Position numbers and translations under genes: made by a program. This document shows positions 49,565 to 62,159 of a stretch of DNA of 64,000 nt, in pieces. Each line of letters starts with the position of its first letter. Position 1 is the stretch's first letter. The notes beneath the pieces are model-generated. The model saw nothing but the letters and a program-made list of their open reading frames with translations. It was not told where the DNA came from and did not search any database. Source of the stretch: Trogon surrucura. Taxonomy: Eukaryota > Chordata > Aves > Trogoniformes > Trogonidae. The stretch is from assembly GCA_020746105.1 (NCBI GenBank), contig CM036620.1, positions 1,550,001 to 1,614,000 of the forward strand, read 5' to 3'.

Positions 49565-49645
49565 TTGCAAAGTCCTTCATGGGGCTCCAAAATCAGTCCA
49601 TGGACATCAGAGAGTCCGTGAACCACAGACTGAAAAACACTAGTT
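49565..49645. mobile_element. possible hAT-type DNA transposon relic
   Basis: agtccgtgaaccacagactg followed by aaaaacactag resembles the terminal sequence of amniote hAT elements (…gtccgtggaccacaggttgaaaaacactg), and ccatggacatca upstream fits their 'ccatggac' blocks. No matching opposite terminus or 8-bp target duplication was found. Confidence 0.3.
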
Positions 49646-52376
49646 CAGCTGATGCCTTACACCAGTTAATTCCAGTACAACTTGTATTCCTAAGTCATGT
49701 GACAAAACTTGGACAAACTTCTTGATGACCTCAATGTGGATCAAGAGCCTTTGCTTTTATTACCTCTTTCTAATGTGTTCTAGTTCTTCTAGCCATGCTT
49801 TCTTGCAGCTGTGGCTCTCTGAACCTCTCTTCATCCTGCCGAGTATCCTACTTGTGTCATTGTTTTCTATGAGTCATTAAAAAGACTTATTTGAAAGGAA
49901 AATTCTCTTGAGCATTTAAAAATCATCATCCAGTGGTATATTGAAAAGGATTCCTTGGGATTTACAAGGAACACTCGTTAAAATGTGTCAGGTACTCATC
50001 CCGTAATTTATAAACTGCTAATCCTCATCAGCAAGAGAGAGAGGAAAGTTTCCTAAAGCAATCTTGTTGCCTGTGTAATAGATCAGATTTGTGCAGCATG
50101 GTACGTAATTCAAAAGAATATTTGAGGAGTAAAGCCATAGATCCTCTTAAAGGGCTCTTTCTTCTCCATAAGCCTGGATTGAAGACTACTGTCTCCTCTC
50201 TTACAATACTGGTGTCCTGAATGCATTAAATTATCCTTTAAAGAGCACCTTGCTGACTAATGCTATTTGCTCAGTCTTTGTAGCTGAACATGAAAAATAC
50301 TGTTTTGTTTTTATTATTTGCTTCATGTCAAAAAGACTGATTTCTTAGTACTCCACAGCCTTGCCTTTTGTTTGCAACAAGGTTTTTTTAAAAAAAGCCA
50401 AGTATTGGCAGCTGTTACTGCTGGATCCAGAAGCACATATCAAGAGATATGAAAAATAGTGCTCAGAAATTAAAGGGTTCTGGTGTAATTGTGTAGCCTT
50501 CTTTGTGTATTCAGCTGTTCAGATAACACCATAAAAATATTAAAAAACAGCATTTGGGTTTAGTTATTCCATTCAAAGACAGTATCCATGTTAATTAATT
50601 GGAGTTTATTTATATTCACAGTCTTGATAGGAAGTGTCTGAACCAAGCTGGCAGTTTCTCAGTAGCTCAAGTGAGAAGACTTTCAGAGCATGCAAAAGGA
50701 GTTAATGCATTCTTTTAAAAAAAGAGTTTTGACCATCGTGCTTTTGTGCAGGAAAAGAGGCGTGTTTGTAATAAAATGAAAATGGCGTTGTGGGTTTCAG
50801 TGAAGAAATATCAAAATCATAACATAGGGCCTTGTAAGCAGGCCAGACCTTTTTATTAATAAATGGTTTTTTTAAAAAACCCACGATGAAATATCTCTGA
50901 CGAGAGCAGGAATCACTTTTGTCACCTAAATTAATTTGCCCCTATGTCTTGTAAATCATTTCGTGCCACAAATAATTGATCAGAGTCTGCAGCAGAAATG
51001 AACAGTTCAGGCTGTGATTTAAAGGGAATTAATTCTTAATTAAGTTGGCTTACTTTGGATTTTCATCTTTAGAGAGCGCAGGCTGCTAAGCATTCACAGT
51101 GCCGCCACTTAGCTTAATATTAGGAAAAGCCTTCACAAGAGATTAAGGCGCTCTTCACATTAAGGAGATCAGAATGAAGTACCTGAATTTCAGGCTAAGA
51201 ACCACAACTCGCATCAATATGAGGGGTCTGGTGTCACCTACTAAATCAGCTTCACATTATCCCGAGAGGCGAGGCAAGATGGCAAATTCAGAGTCCCGTG
51301 TTTATCCCGAGGTCTTTGCATGGTGATCCTCCCTCTGGTGAATGTCGCTGATACGGCTTCTCGTCAAGAATTTCCACGAAGAATAACAACACGATCCCTT
51401 CTTTGTCATCTCCTTGTAGTGTCTTATGGGTGCTCGTGTCTAAGAATACTCTTATTTCTGAATATCTCTAGAACTCTATATTGTTTTGAAAGTTCTGCTT
51501 CCTAGGTCCTGTGATCCTTTTCTTCTTTGTTAATTGCTGTTTATCCTCTCCTCCTCCTCTGGTGTGGGTTTGCAAATGGACATGTGTTTTCTTAGTGCCA
51601 AGTTTGGAAACTGCAACAGTGTAGCCAGTTAGTAGCCAAATATTTATTTCTAGGGACTGAATCAATAATAATAGTCATTCTGTATATGTAGGTGTTGAAA
51701 AAATATACGCAGGTGGTAAACATACATTTAAAACCCTATTTGAATCATGCGAGTCAAAATATTTTGTCTGGTTGTGACAGAGTATTCTAAGTATTCTAAG
51801 AGTATTCTAAGTTTTTTCTGAGACCTAACAAAAACGTGTAGGTGTTTACCTGCCATTGTTTGGAAGTCTTGACTCTTAGTTTATCATTGGTACAAAAACT
51901 GAGTTTTGTTTTGTTTGAGTTTTGTAGAATCTCCCTGTTCCTATCAAGAACTAGAAAATGGTGAGGTGAAACAAGGAGACACCTTGGTTCATCGATCTGA
52001 ATAGCATTTCCAGCTGCTTTACATATTTCAGGCATCCTTATCTTGCCATAGGAGACGAGAAGTTCCAAGTCATGCAGCATGTGCTGAGAGCCTGTGGATT
52101 TGGCCTGTGCACACTGACCTAACTGTAGAATAATCCCAAGAAGGTTATTTGGGGTTTTTTCCCCTTTATGTTTATTTTAGACTTGTAGATAATAACGTTT
52201 GATTTGTATATTCTCTCAAGTTCTCTTGCAAAAACTGAGTCTCTGTTTCTGCCACTGGAATGTGTAACATCAGCTGCGTGTGTATGTGTGTTGATCAAAT
52301 TATTGGGATGCTGATCCTTCTTCTGTGTATTTCAAAATTACTTATTATTTCAACCCAACAACTTCATGTATTTTAG
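49646..52376. other. non-coding stretch with likely conserved element
   Basis: 50930-51330 is repeat-free with TTAATTC/TTAATTAAG motifs and a balanced, non-degenerate look suggestive of a conserved non-coding element. 51781-51811 carries three tandem copies of a 10-11 bp unit (agtattctaag). No exon supported. Confidence 0.35.
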
Positions 52377-52461
52377 TTGAGGCAGAAGAAAGAAAAGGAA
52401 AACATAAGAGGAAAAAAAAAAGGGAAATGGAGAGGACCTTACTCTTGAAAATAGCCGAGTG
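52377..52461 (+). other. weak candidate exon, Lys-rich
   Basis: Acceptor acttcatgtattttag and donor GAG|gtatgt bound a purine-rich segment. One frame reads EAEERKGKHKRKKKRE then MERTLLLKIAE and stops three bases before the donor. It would fit in phase after the candidate exon at 47997. Purine-rich strands open easily by chance, so this is a lead only. Confidence 0.15.
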
Positions 52462-54478
52462 AGGTATGTGTCTTTTTGTGTTATTATTTTTGCTATGTGT
52501 GAATATCGTCCTTTTGATTGACAAAGTTTCAGTGTTTCCCTTGCAGTGTATCTGTCCGTTAGTGTCTCCAGACAGAGGTAGTTTAGCTTTTAATTAAAAT
52601 ACAATTTTCAGGTTTTTTAGTGTGTTAATGAGACAGGAAAAACGAATTCATTGAAAGAGGAGCAGATATCTAGGCCTTACAGCAGTGAAAGTTAGAGGCT
52701 CATTAGTAGCTAATTATGCAGAACGTAGTATATAAATAGAGCTGTTATGGCATTAAAAAAAAAGCCTCAGTGCATTACCTAATGACACAAAATGTTTACA
52801 GTCTGTTCTGAGGGTGGTATAATGTCTTACTGAAGTAATTAATGGCATCTTGAACAGTGACACAGCTGGAATCACAATTGCTTTGCAGGTACAAGTTGAG
52901 GGCAAGGGGATGTCTAGAAGTCTTTGAGGAACAGGTTATTTATCTGCTAACAAATACGTGGGATAGCAGAGGAACACATGGTTTATGCATGAGGTGGGAT
53001 AATGTCTCTCTGACAAGGACGGAACACACTGGACTTGATTTTCAGGTTTTCCAAAAGTGAGCAATGAGCTGTCCAGAAAGGGCTGGTTCCCTGAGAGATC
53101 CAAGAACCAGCTTCCGAGAACCAGGAAGATGGAAAGTGTTTTGGAAATCTTAGTTTTTAGAAGTTACCTGTTTGGCAAGCAAAACAGATAATACAAGGTG
53201 AAAGGGACTTACGTGATTAGACAATACTTTAACAGCAGGTTAAATAGTATTTTTAATAAACTAAAGCATGAACATTATTTTTTTGCTCTGCCTCACAGGG
53301 ACAGTTTAACTAATTATTAATAATACTACACAGCGTTATGCTTCCAGAAGGTGATGCTTCGTGGGGAAAACCAGTCTGGGTACCACAGCAAGAACGGTAG
53401 AGCAATGACTGAAGAAGACGACTGCATTTGGGGAAACATACTGGCTGTGCAGCTTGTCTAGCACATCAGAGGTAATTTGGATAGAAGTAGAAGAAATATT
53501 GGGAAAAGCTGGAGAGGGTGAGAAGGCACATGAGGAGATGCTTATGCAAATTAGTAAGGCCTGTAAAATGATCTGCGTATTAGTCACGATGATTCCAATT
53601 ACTGTTATATTGACGAGGAACCACAGAGCCACAGAATCAATTAGATGCTTAAAAATACAAAGGGCTATTTCCTTGCTCAATTTGTTCGGCAGTCAAGGAG
53701 TTTAGAGTTTGTTCTGGGAAACTATTTTGGTAGGTGACGGAGTCAGAGACTGATTAATGTTTAGCTGGGGGTAAGTGAATTGAAATGATTTTTGCTGTGA
53801 ATTCAGCATTTTATTTTTTTCAGCTGTGATGCTTAGAGAAATAGCATAGAAGGGTGGAAAGTGTTGTTCTGTGCTTCCATGGTAGCACCATTGCAATGTA
53901 TTAATAACATCATCAGCTCCGTTGGAGGAAGAGTTTATGACCTGCAGGTTTGGGTTACGCTAGGTAGGAAAAGAAGCTACTTAGTGATTGTGGTGGTTTG
54001 TTTCAAATATTCTGTGTTTGAAATCCACCAGGCAGGAAGTCCTTGCACAGTTTACTGGTCTTGCTGGTGATGTCTAAGGTGCTTGGAATTCAGTCCACAG
54101 CCATTCCCTCTCTTCTGTCTCCAGTCTCTACAACTTGCTAAAGTCTAACCCAGCCCCTGCTGCTCAGACCTGGCCACAGTGCAGTATTTGTGTTTTGCAA
54201 AGTGCTTCTGTTGTTGCTGTTTTCTTGATTTGAGGAGAACTGAAATACGCATAAATTGCTTTTGCAAACCTCAGACAGAGCTGGGAAGGGATTCAGAAGC
54301 AGCCAAGTAGCTGAAGAAAGTTGCCTAGAAATCCTGGCTTTAAGGACCTGCTTTAAATTATGGCTACAGAAAGCAAGGGTCCGTGTGCACGGAGAGATCT
54401 TGCATTAATGTGGTCCTGGATTTTTCCTGAACGGTTTTATTTCGTATTAATAATCAGGCAAGCAGGTGACATGTAATT
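52462..54478. other. non-coding stretch
   Basis: No exon or named repeat found. An imperfect inverted repeat at 53992-54030 (GGTGG...TTTCAAA and TTTGAAA...CCACC) could fold as a short hairpin. Confidence 0.4.
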
Positions 54479-54590
54479 TTAGTGCTTAGGGACATGGTTT
54501 GCTGGTGGAGCTGGCATTGCCAGGTGAAAAGTTGGACTTGAACTTAAATGTCTTTTCCAACCTAAATGATTCTATAATTTCTATGACTCG
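54479..54590 (+). mobile_element. CR1 LINE, 3'-end fragment
   Basis: The segment starts agtgcttagggacatggttt, continues with a 'gtggagctggcattgccaggt' block and a 'gttggacttgaac' block, and ends ttttccaacctaaatgattc then tataatttctatgac. This is the CR1 3' untranslated region in sense orientation with a degenerate terminal attctat repeat. It is strongly 5'-truncated and moderately diverged. Confidence 0.85.
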
Positions 54591-56749
54591 GGAACTTTCC
54601 AGATGCAAAAATATTTCTTACAGTGTTACAGATGCATTCTTGATTTTTAGAATCCTGGAAATGTATTTGTACTGTATAAACAAGTTTTGAAAGATATTAG
54701 AAAAGGAGCTGTTGAGTTAGGGCAATAGCAAATGCAGAGGAATTTAAGAAATGGGTAAGGACTCTTGGTTTTTTAGGTTACTAACTGGCCGTGTAGCACC
54801 ATGTATGGGAAGGAAGAATTAAAATGTCCTGTCTGCTTTGTGGAGAAAGCAGATGCGGGATGGAACTTGTACTGTTTTTAAAATATAATATAGAGTCAAA
54901 ATGTGCCCAGTGGAGAATTCTTCAACAAAGAATAGAGAATGGTGTATGGATGGATGCAAGTCAAGTGAAAATAAAGAAAACAAGAATAGTGGATACAAGG
55001 GGCCCAGGGGTCCCTGTGTTAGTAAGATATCTCTAATCCCTCTCAAAATCTGCTCACAGAACTTGTGAGATGATAAAATACAACTTCAAAGCTAACCAAC
55101 ACAAGCCTTCACATTAGATCTCATCAGAGGCACATGTGAAAGCAGATGTTCCTTGGCTAAATTAATCCTTAGAATGTTAATCAGTTCATTCCCTTTTTCC
55201 TTTTTTTCAAAATCTTTAGCTTCCCCCTCTCCGTATCTTACAGATATTCCCTACTGGATCCACCGTTTTCATATCCTACTTTTTTTTTTACTATTGTTTT
55301 TTTTATTTTACTTGAACCTGGCAGTTAGATTTTAACAGAGCCCAGGCACATGGTCCATGAAGCAGGTGTAGCCAGTGTTCATGAGTACTGAGCTGTTGCT
55401 AGCTGGTTTGTGCCAGAGACCCTTCACCTCCCTCCCTCCATTTCACTTACCAGATAATTTTAACCAAGGTAAGAGGAGGTGGCTCTGCTCTGCGTTTCAG
55501 GCGTTACCTGGGTAGCTGTGCTGCATCACACGCTGGAGACCAGCTCCAGGGCAGGTAGGGATTTGAAGCAAAAAGGGCTGGTGAAAAGCTCTTTTGGGGG
55601 AGGTTTTTTTTCTTTGGATGTTGTTGTTTTGTTGATTTTTTAAAAAAATTACATTTAGCTTCTGAAATACCTAATTTGGTGCAGAAACAATGTTAAATGT
55701 TGAAATTTCAGATGAAGTGCTGACTCGGGACCCACACCACTTGTAGCTTTCTGTGGCAAAAATACATTAAATACCCATCACAGAAAACCAGGCGTAGGTG
55801 TAACTCTGCTTGGGAGCGCTGCTGTTCTCTATCCAGTTAGAACTAAAACCTGCTGAGTTCCTGACAGAGTTAGCAATGATGTCTGCAGACGGATCTAGGC
55901 CTGTATTTAGGGGTTTGTGAATTTTAATTGCTGCTGTCTTCACAGGTTCCTCCCTGACCAACCCAGGGCTGTCTCACATGTGCTGGATCCCCTGAAGATC
56001 TTCCTGCTGATCAGAAGTAGAGGAAAACATTCAGGTTGGGGAACTTTTCTTTGCCAATGCTCTTAACACACTATTTGAAATGTATTCCCATATACTAGAA
56101 AGAAATAACAGTCTGTCACGTATGATAGAAGGGACTAGGAAGTAGTATCAAATCAGATAGATGATACATCTCTCTATCTCAGAGAGTTTCCATTTACAAA
56201 ATGGAAATGACAAAACTTTATATGATAAAGTACAGTGATTTTTCCATAATCTGTAAGGAAGGTAAAATTTCAGGAGTAGCAAAATATTTTTAGGAGCTTT
56301 TTTTTTGAAAGTAAAGACTCTTTAGTGTTGTCATTGAACATGGTACTAACGGGAAGCTTGCAGTTGCTTGAGGACTCCCAGATGAAATGGAGAGATAGGT
56401 GGAACTGTACGCAGTCCAGAATGGAGGAAAACACAGAATTTCAAGAGGAAGGACAAGAAGAGAATAAGTAGGAGGTCATTTCCTTTTAGTAAAAAGAAAA
56501 GTGACTAAAAGCAAAGCTAATCGCAAAGAAAAGACAATATATATAAGTACATTAATAAGCTCCTCAGAGCTTCTTTGTTTTGTAAATATCCATTATGCTG
56601 TCCACCTGTGGCAGAGCAAGATCTGAAAAGCCAAATGCCCGATCCCCTGAATGACGGTAGTGCTAAACCCTAACGACAGCCTGGCTTGCACGAGCAAGAA
56701 ATGAAGGGAGCAGAACTGCAGCCACTTTGATTTGCTTTGGAGGAGATTA
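54591..56749. other. non-coding stretch
   Basis: T-rich runs occur near 55280-55310 and 55600-55650. A 54-bp segment at 55501-55554 has a strong acceptor (ggctctgctctgcgtttcag) and donor CAG|gtaggg with two open frames, but is too short to call; it could be a non-coding RNA exon. Confidence 0.35.
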
Positions 56750-58500
56750 ATCACGCCACCTGAAATATTCAAGATTAAAGCAATAACTTGAATGAAGGAT
56801 TTATACAGTGTTCATCAAGTGTAACAATGTAAACCAAACGAGCTAATCTCTTGCAGCACTGTTATAGTTCCCCAAGGCTTGCCACATGCCCCTGCCTCCA
56901 ACTCTTTGCTGTTTGGAAATGCTTTTACTCCAAAACAGCAGCTTCCGTCTCGTGTACCGGGAGTCGCGACAAACATGTGACGTAAGTGCAAAAGGCTGCA
57001 TCTGCTTTACGAGCCGTATGAAAGTATGATTAAATGTGCTGTCCGCTAAACGGGAGCAGCAGCAGGTTTCCAGCCAAGGAATAATAGGATTAATCTCAAG
57101 AACGCAAAATGCAGTATTTTAGTGAAGTGTGATTTCTCCCTCTCAAGCAATTGTAACAAGTGGGCAGTTTTGCTTGCTCCCGTCGTATTTACTTAGGCTA
57201 CTCGTGCAAGCTTTTGATTTATTCCTATATTTCTGAAGGAAATGAGTATATTTATTTCTGCCGGCTGGGTCACCTCCAAATAAATTGGCATGGCCAACTT
57301 TGCAATGAACTGCTTTAGCAAGCATATCCCTGACTCAACTGTTTGTGAGGATTCTTGACTTCCCTAAGCAAAAAACAACAATGAGAAAAAGCCCTACAAA
57401 AACTGCAGTAGTGAGGTAGAAAGCTCTGAGATAAAAAAAAGTAGGTAATTTCCTATTAGGTCAACCTGGATGTTTTAATTTAATCTAATTTACTTCTTGA
57501 GTGCCCTAGGAATGTGATAAATGAGAGCATGAACAGTAAATGGGCTTGTGAGAAATTAGATGGAGCTTGTTTCATTTTATTTAATGGAACATATGTCTGG
57601 GGAAAGTCCACAAATCCCAAGAAGACTTTACCTAACTAAGGGAATGAATTTAGAGAAATCCAGAGATGGAGATTTTAAACAAATCCATTTCTGTTGCATG
57701 AAAAGATACTCCACAGTCGGTGTGACAGAGCTATAAAAACCAACGCCTTGCTTAGTAAGAGTCGCATTTCATGAGTTATAGTGTCCAGTTGTAATAACTG
57801 CACATTTTTTTATCTAATCGTTACTCATTATTCAAGTAATATATTATGATACAGTTAACAGCGTATTTCCTGCAGTGATACGTTATCTGATGTAGTTTAG
57901 TTTTGTCTGTTACAAATTATGACCTTTTTTGGGGAAAATTGTTCTCCCAGTCCTCCTCCTACAATTGTGAGTTGATAACCGTATTTCACGATACTGTCAT
58001 TTGCGTTTGTTTCACTTAGAAGGCTTGAAACCAATCATTTTAATGTGTCCTATGAACTCTCATTTGTGTTTAGTTGTATCCAAGTTGTGCGTAAACATCT
58101 AAGTTCCATTTAAACAAGGAATTATAAACGTACCCATAGCTTGGATTCGCAGGTAACTTATTCTGTGGTTGAATATCCATATATTCCCCATGTAGGGGAA
58201 AAAAGTAGGTAGTGATGTTCAGCTCAGAACAAAGTTAAGCCTTTAGAATAGTTTCCAGCCCTCAAGTGCATGGGCTGAACTGTTCCTGCAACGTTGCAGA
58301 GGACAGACTGGAGAAATTCTCGGTCAGTTTACCGTAGCTGTTGAGAGAGGTTGCTAAAGCATATAACAATGTAGCCACTGGGATCAATTTTTATAATGTG
58401 CAGCAATATTCAATAAGTCATTAACAAGATTAATGAACTCTAATAAAAAATGCAAGCTCCTGTTCCACATTTTACTCAGCTCACTGTAGCTTAAAATTGC
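56750..58500. other. likely cluster of conserved non-coding elements
   Basis: Repeat-free unique DNA. 56940-57060 is a local CpG-rich patch with a TGACGTAA (CRE/ATF) core at 56978-56985 inside AT-rich surroundings. 57440-58500 is AT-rich with many ATTA/TAAT motifs. No coding exon found. Regulatory function is inference from composition. Confidence 0.35.
56978..56985 (+). promoter_or_regulatory. CRE/ATF core motif
   Basis: TGACGTAA, one base from the full palindromic CRE (TGACGTCA), in the middle of a cluster of CpGs that includes accgggagtcgcgac. The isolated CpG-rich context makes it more notable than a chance 8-mer. Confidence 0.35.
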
Positions 58501-61500
58501 ATTTTATGATTTTATTAGACATATTACTTAATTTTTCTCAAACTGCTCATTTTATTTAAGTTAAAACATATTAAATAGATTTTTTTCCTCCACAGAGAAA
58601 TAGGATTTTTTAAAAAAATTGACTTGATATAGTAAAGCACCTTTATAGCATAAATAGGTATCTCATCAATAAGCCCAAGCCTGCTCTGTTGCAGTAGCAG
58701 AAGGCTTAAAGCAAGACTTTGAGTCGGGGCCAGTGCATAATTGTAACACATTACTGAAGTGCAGGGAGTATAACGAGTGTTATGTCCCAATCATGTATCA
58801 CCTAGTGAAGATTATTTCTTTTGGTGACTTAATATGTTGGTGCAGCCCTGCTATACCTCTATTTAATTGCTCTCAGCCCTCCTGTTCAAGAGCAAAGCAT
58901 TGCCTTTGCAGCAGCTGCTTCATTCATTCCATTACCTCGGACTTGAGCAAAAGAGACTTGAAGCCCTTTCCTCAGCAGCCAGAAGGGATCAGGCAGCAGA
59001 ATCTGGCTTGGAGGTCTTGTTTTTTTTCTCATGAATCTCTCAAATTTTAGCCCAGGAGAAGACAGACCTGTGGAAGGGTATTTGTAGAAACACAACGAAG
59101 TGTGTTCCAGCTTTCCACTGAAGGCAAACCAGCTCGATGAGGCGTTCAGTACCACTTGCCTAGGTGATGCCTTACAGCGTGTACAGATCCTATTTGTTGC
59201 TCTCAGTAAGAGTTGTGAGATTTCCGAATTAATGAATGGAAAGTGGTTCAAGAGAAGTCAATAACAGAACAACAGAATCAAGTTATTTCTTGCCGGTGAT
59301 TAAAAGAGACTTAATAACCATCTTGCTGCATCTGTATTATCCCCGGCCTTATTACTTCTCATCTAATCCATTTTTTAGAGGATTTTGTCTGGTCTAAATA
59401 ATTCAAGCTTTGTGCAGCATCTGAGAAGCTGCCTGTCTTTCGTGTCCTACTACTTAGTGCTCTTCCACAGCAAAATTTCTCCTAGGGATTTATTGTAGCC
59501 GTTCTGTTTTCACATACCTTTGTAGTATGTTGTCTCTGAACACTATCATTCTTGTTGAAAGAGCCAGAAAACCGAAGGGAAAATGAGTAGTGGTAAGAAA
59601 AGTGTAGTGGATATCATGGCCGTTCTATCAGAATGTAGTTTTCAGTTAGCCAATGTGCTGAGAGCTTGCGATGCAGCCTTTCATGATCCACTGTGATTCT
59701 TCTGAACGGATTTGCTGTAGAAAAAGTGTTCATTGTCAAAATGCAGTTGGTTGTCATTTATTTCTCATTTTGTGCAAGTCTTACTTAATAACTATCTCCA
59801 GTTTGCTTTTATAAAGCTTTGCTCTGGGGACCAGATCCAAGATAGTGTAATTTTTTGTGATTTAAAAGTTAATTTAAAGGACATATAGGGTGCTACCGAA
59901 TGCAGGAACGAAGCTTGGTTTTGATTCATTTAAGTCTCAGATCCTGGATTGATTGGTTTAATAACATTTCGTAATAAAGTAAACTGAATGCATCTTATTC
60001 CTCTGGGCTTGTGGAATGGAGAGTAGGAAGTTTCAGGCACTTTATAACTTGTTAGCTTTGACTTCGCAAAGGATATTAGAGTGCATTGCTTTGCAATTAT
60101 TGTTTTATACACGCAGCCCCTATTTGAGAAGACATGGCCATTACACTTGAAAATACCTATATTTACTGGATATAAGTGAGCTCTCAAATGGAGTTAGGAA
60201 GTGCAGTTGGAATATTTATTTGAGCACTCCGTTTAGAGCAGTTCTTTTGTACTTGCAGTGTTTTGTCTGTGGGCTTTGGGGTCCTGAGGCGGTACTTCAA
60301 GAAGGCAATCTTCCTAGGAGGGGATGATTAATAGCACACTTGAGTGATTTGCTCAGTTACAAGTTAAATGTTTGCTTCTTAGTAAAATCTCACCAAATGT
60401 CTTTTCTTTGCAGCATACACTTCTATTATTCACCCCAGTTCCTCTCCACTGTTTTACCTTACGTTGGAAAAGGGAGAGTAGCTGCAATTATTTAAATATT
60501 ATGACAGGCTATCTGGGAAAGTGTTGACTTGCACCAATTTATTGTATTCTTCTCAGAAAACATCTAAAAAAGCTGCTATTTTATGGATTCCAGGAAGACC
60601 TCTAAAGAGATGATAAATGTGGGTAGTGACCTTCCGACTAGAACTGATTTTGTACCTTAAACCTCATTTGTTTTGAGCAGAATACAGGCTTCTGAACGTA
60701 AGGAGCTTCTGAAAATTTCCTGTCTGCTTGAAGTCTGGACATGAGATGTATATTTGATCTTACTGAGAAACTCTGAAACGAGTTTCTTGGTGAGAAACAG
60801 CTGTCCCTCTAAACTTAACAAATGCTATCTCATGTCTGGGGTGGAGACCTGTGAGATTTCAGGTGTCCACGATGAGGTACAAAACGATTTATTTCCAGAA
60901 GTGCCATCTTTCCACATTCCTCAAACGCGTGTGAATGTAGAGGGCCTGGGAAGCAATGAAGGTTAAATGTGCCACCGGCATGATTCTAACCCGGCTGAGG
61001 TTACATAGGATTTTGGTTGATCCTTACCGTGATCTCACATCTTTGGGGAGAAAAGGTTCTGTAGCCTGAGAATAAAATTGTTTTCAAATGATGCTATAGT
61101 TTGGGAAAAGAAGTCACTAAGAGGTTTTTATCATTTAGAGAAAGAGAATTTAGGAGTCACTTTCGGGGCGGGGAGGGGATCCTCTGGAAAGCCTTTGGAG
61201 AATTCAGATAAAGCTAAAATATTCAAATGCAGAAACAAACAAGTCAACAGGAAGGTAGTAAAGGGAATGAAAACCCAAGTTGAAAACGGAAGGGAAAAAA
61301 GGAAATGTTAGTTTTCTCGCTGTTTGAGGTCAGGGTCATTGTACCTGTTGTTCTGGAGGACTTGCCCAAGGAGCAGTTCCTTTCTATTAAACTACGTCTA
61401 TAAAAATACAGTTCAAATCAACAATGAGTCAAGAGGTCTGTGTGTAGAAATCGTCTGGCATTTAGCTTTGGTTTAGTCACCTCACATATGCCGCCTTCTA

Positions 61501-62159
61501 CCAAAGATTCAGACGCTTTTTTAGACAGAAAATCACGTTCTTTCCTCCTTGGTTCTCGCCTGATTTAAGCACACGGTGTTCTGCCCGCCGCCAACCTGAG
61601 CAAATCCTCCCAGAGGAGATGATGAGTTTGCCTTGAGGAGGAACATAATGTTGCCTTCTCACTTGTAGTATGCAAAAAGCTGAATACACAGGGGCATGTA
61701 CTAACAGCAGGGTAATGTCACCAACCTTGGAAGAATGGTTGTTTCATTTGAGATTTATTCACCAAAAGGTCAACTCCAGACGCAACATCTGTTTTCCACC
61801 GTGATCCTGATTTCACCAAATCATTTTGCATCCCGCTGAAGTTTTCAGGAAAAAAAAAGACAAGATTAATTAGGTCTTTCAGCGGACTTAGAGAAATATT
61901 CTGAAATACTGTTATGATTCTAGGTGCATAGCAAAGTCATTCCGGATGAGATTCAGGTTGCTGTCTTACAGGGAGAGGCTTGGGAAGAGATATAACGAGG
62001 TGAAAAAGCAGCGAGCTGGAAGGATGAGCCGTTATGGGATAGGCTGTAGAGTTGGAGAATTAATCCTTCAGTAAAAGAAGGATCCAAAACGAATTCACAG
62101 CCTAAAAATGTGTGTGCATCCATCTTGCCCTGCTTCCTGGCTGTGTGCTTAGCATCGCT
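58501..62159. other. non-coding stretch
   Basis: 58733-59251 has open frames on both strands (105 and 121 codons) without recognisable domains. 61078-61311 is purine-rich and open for 77 codons. Neither has convincing splice context. No repeat that I can name. Confidence 0.35.

Noticed and set aside
58733-59251. Overlapping open frames of 105 and 121 codons on opposite strands
   Set aside because: No splice context or domain; peptides look random.
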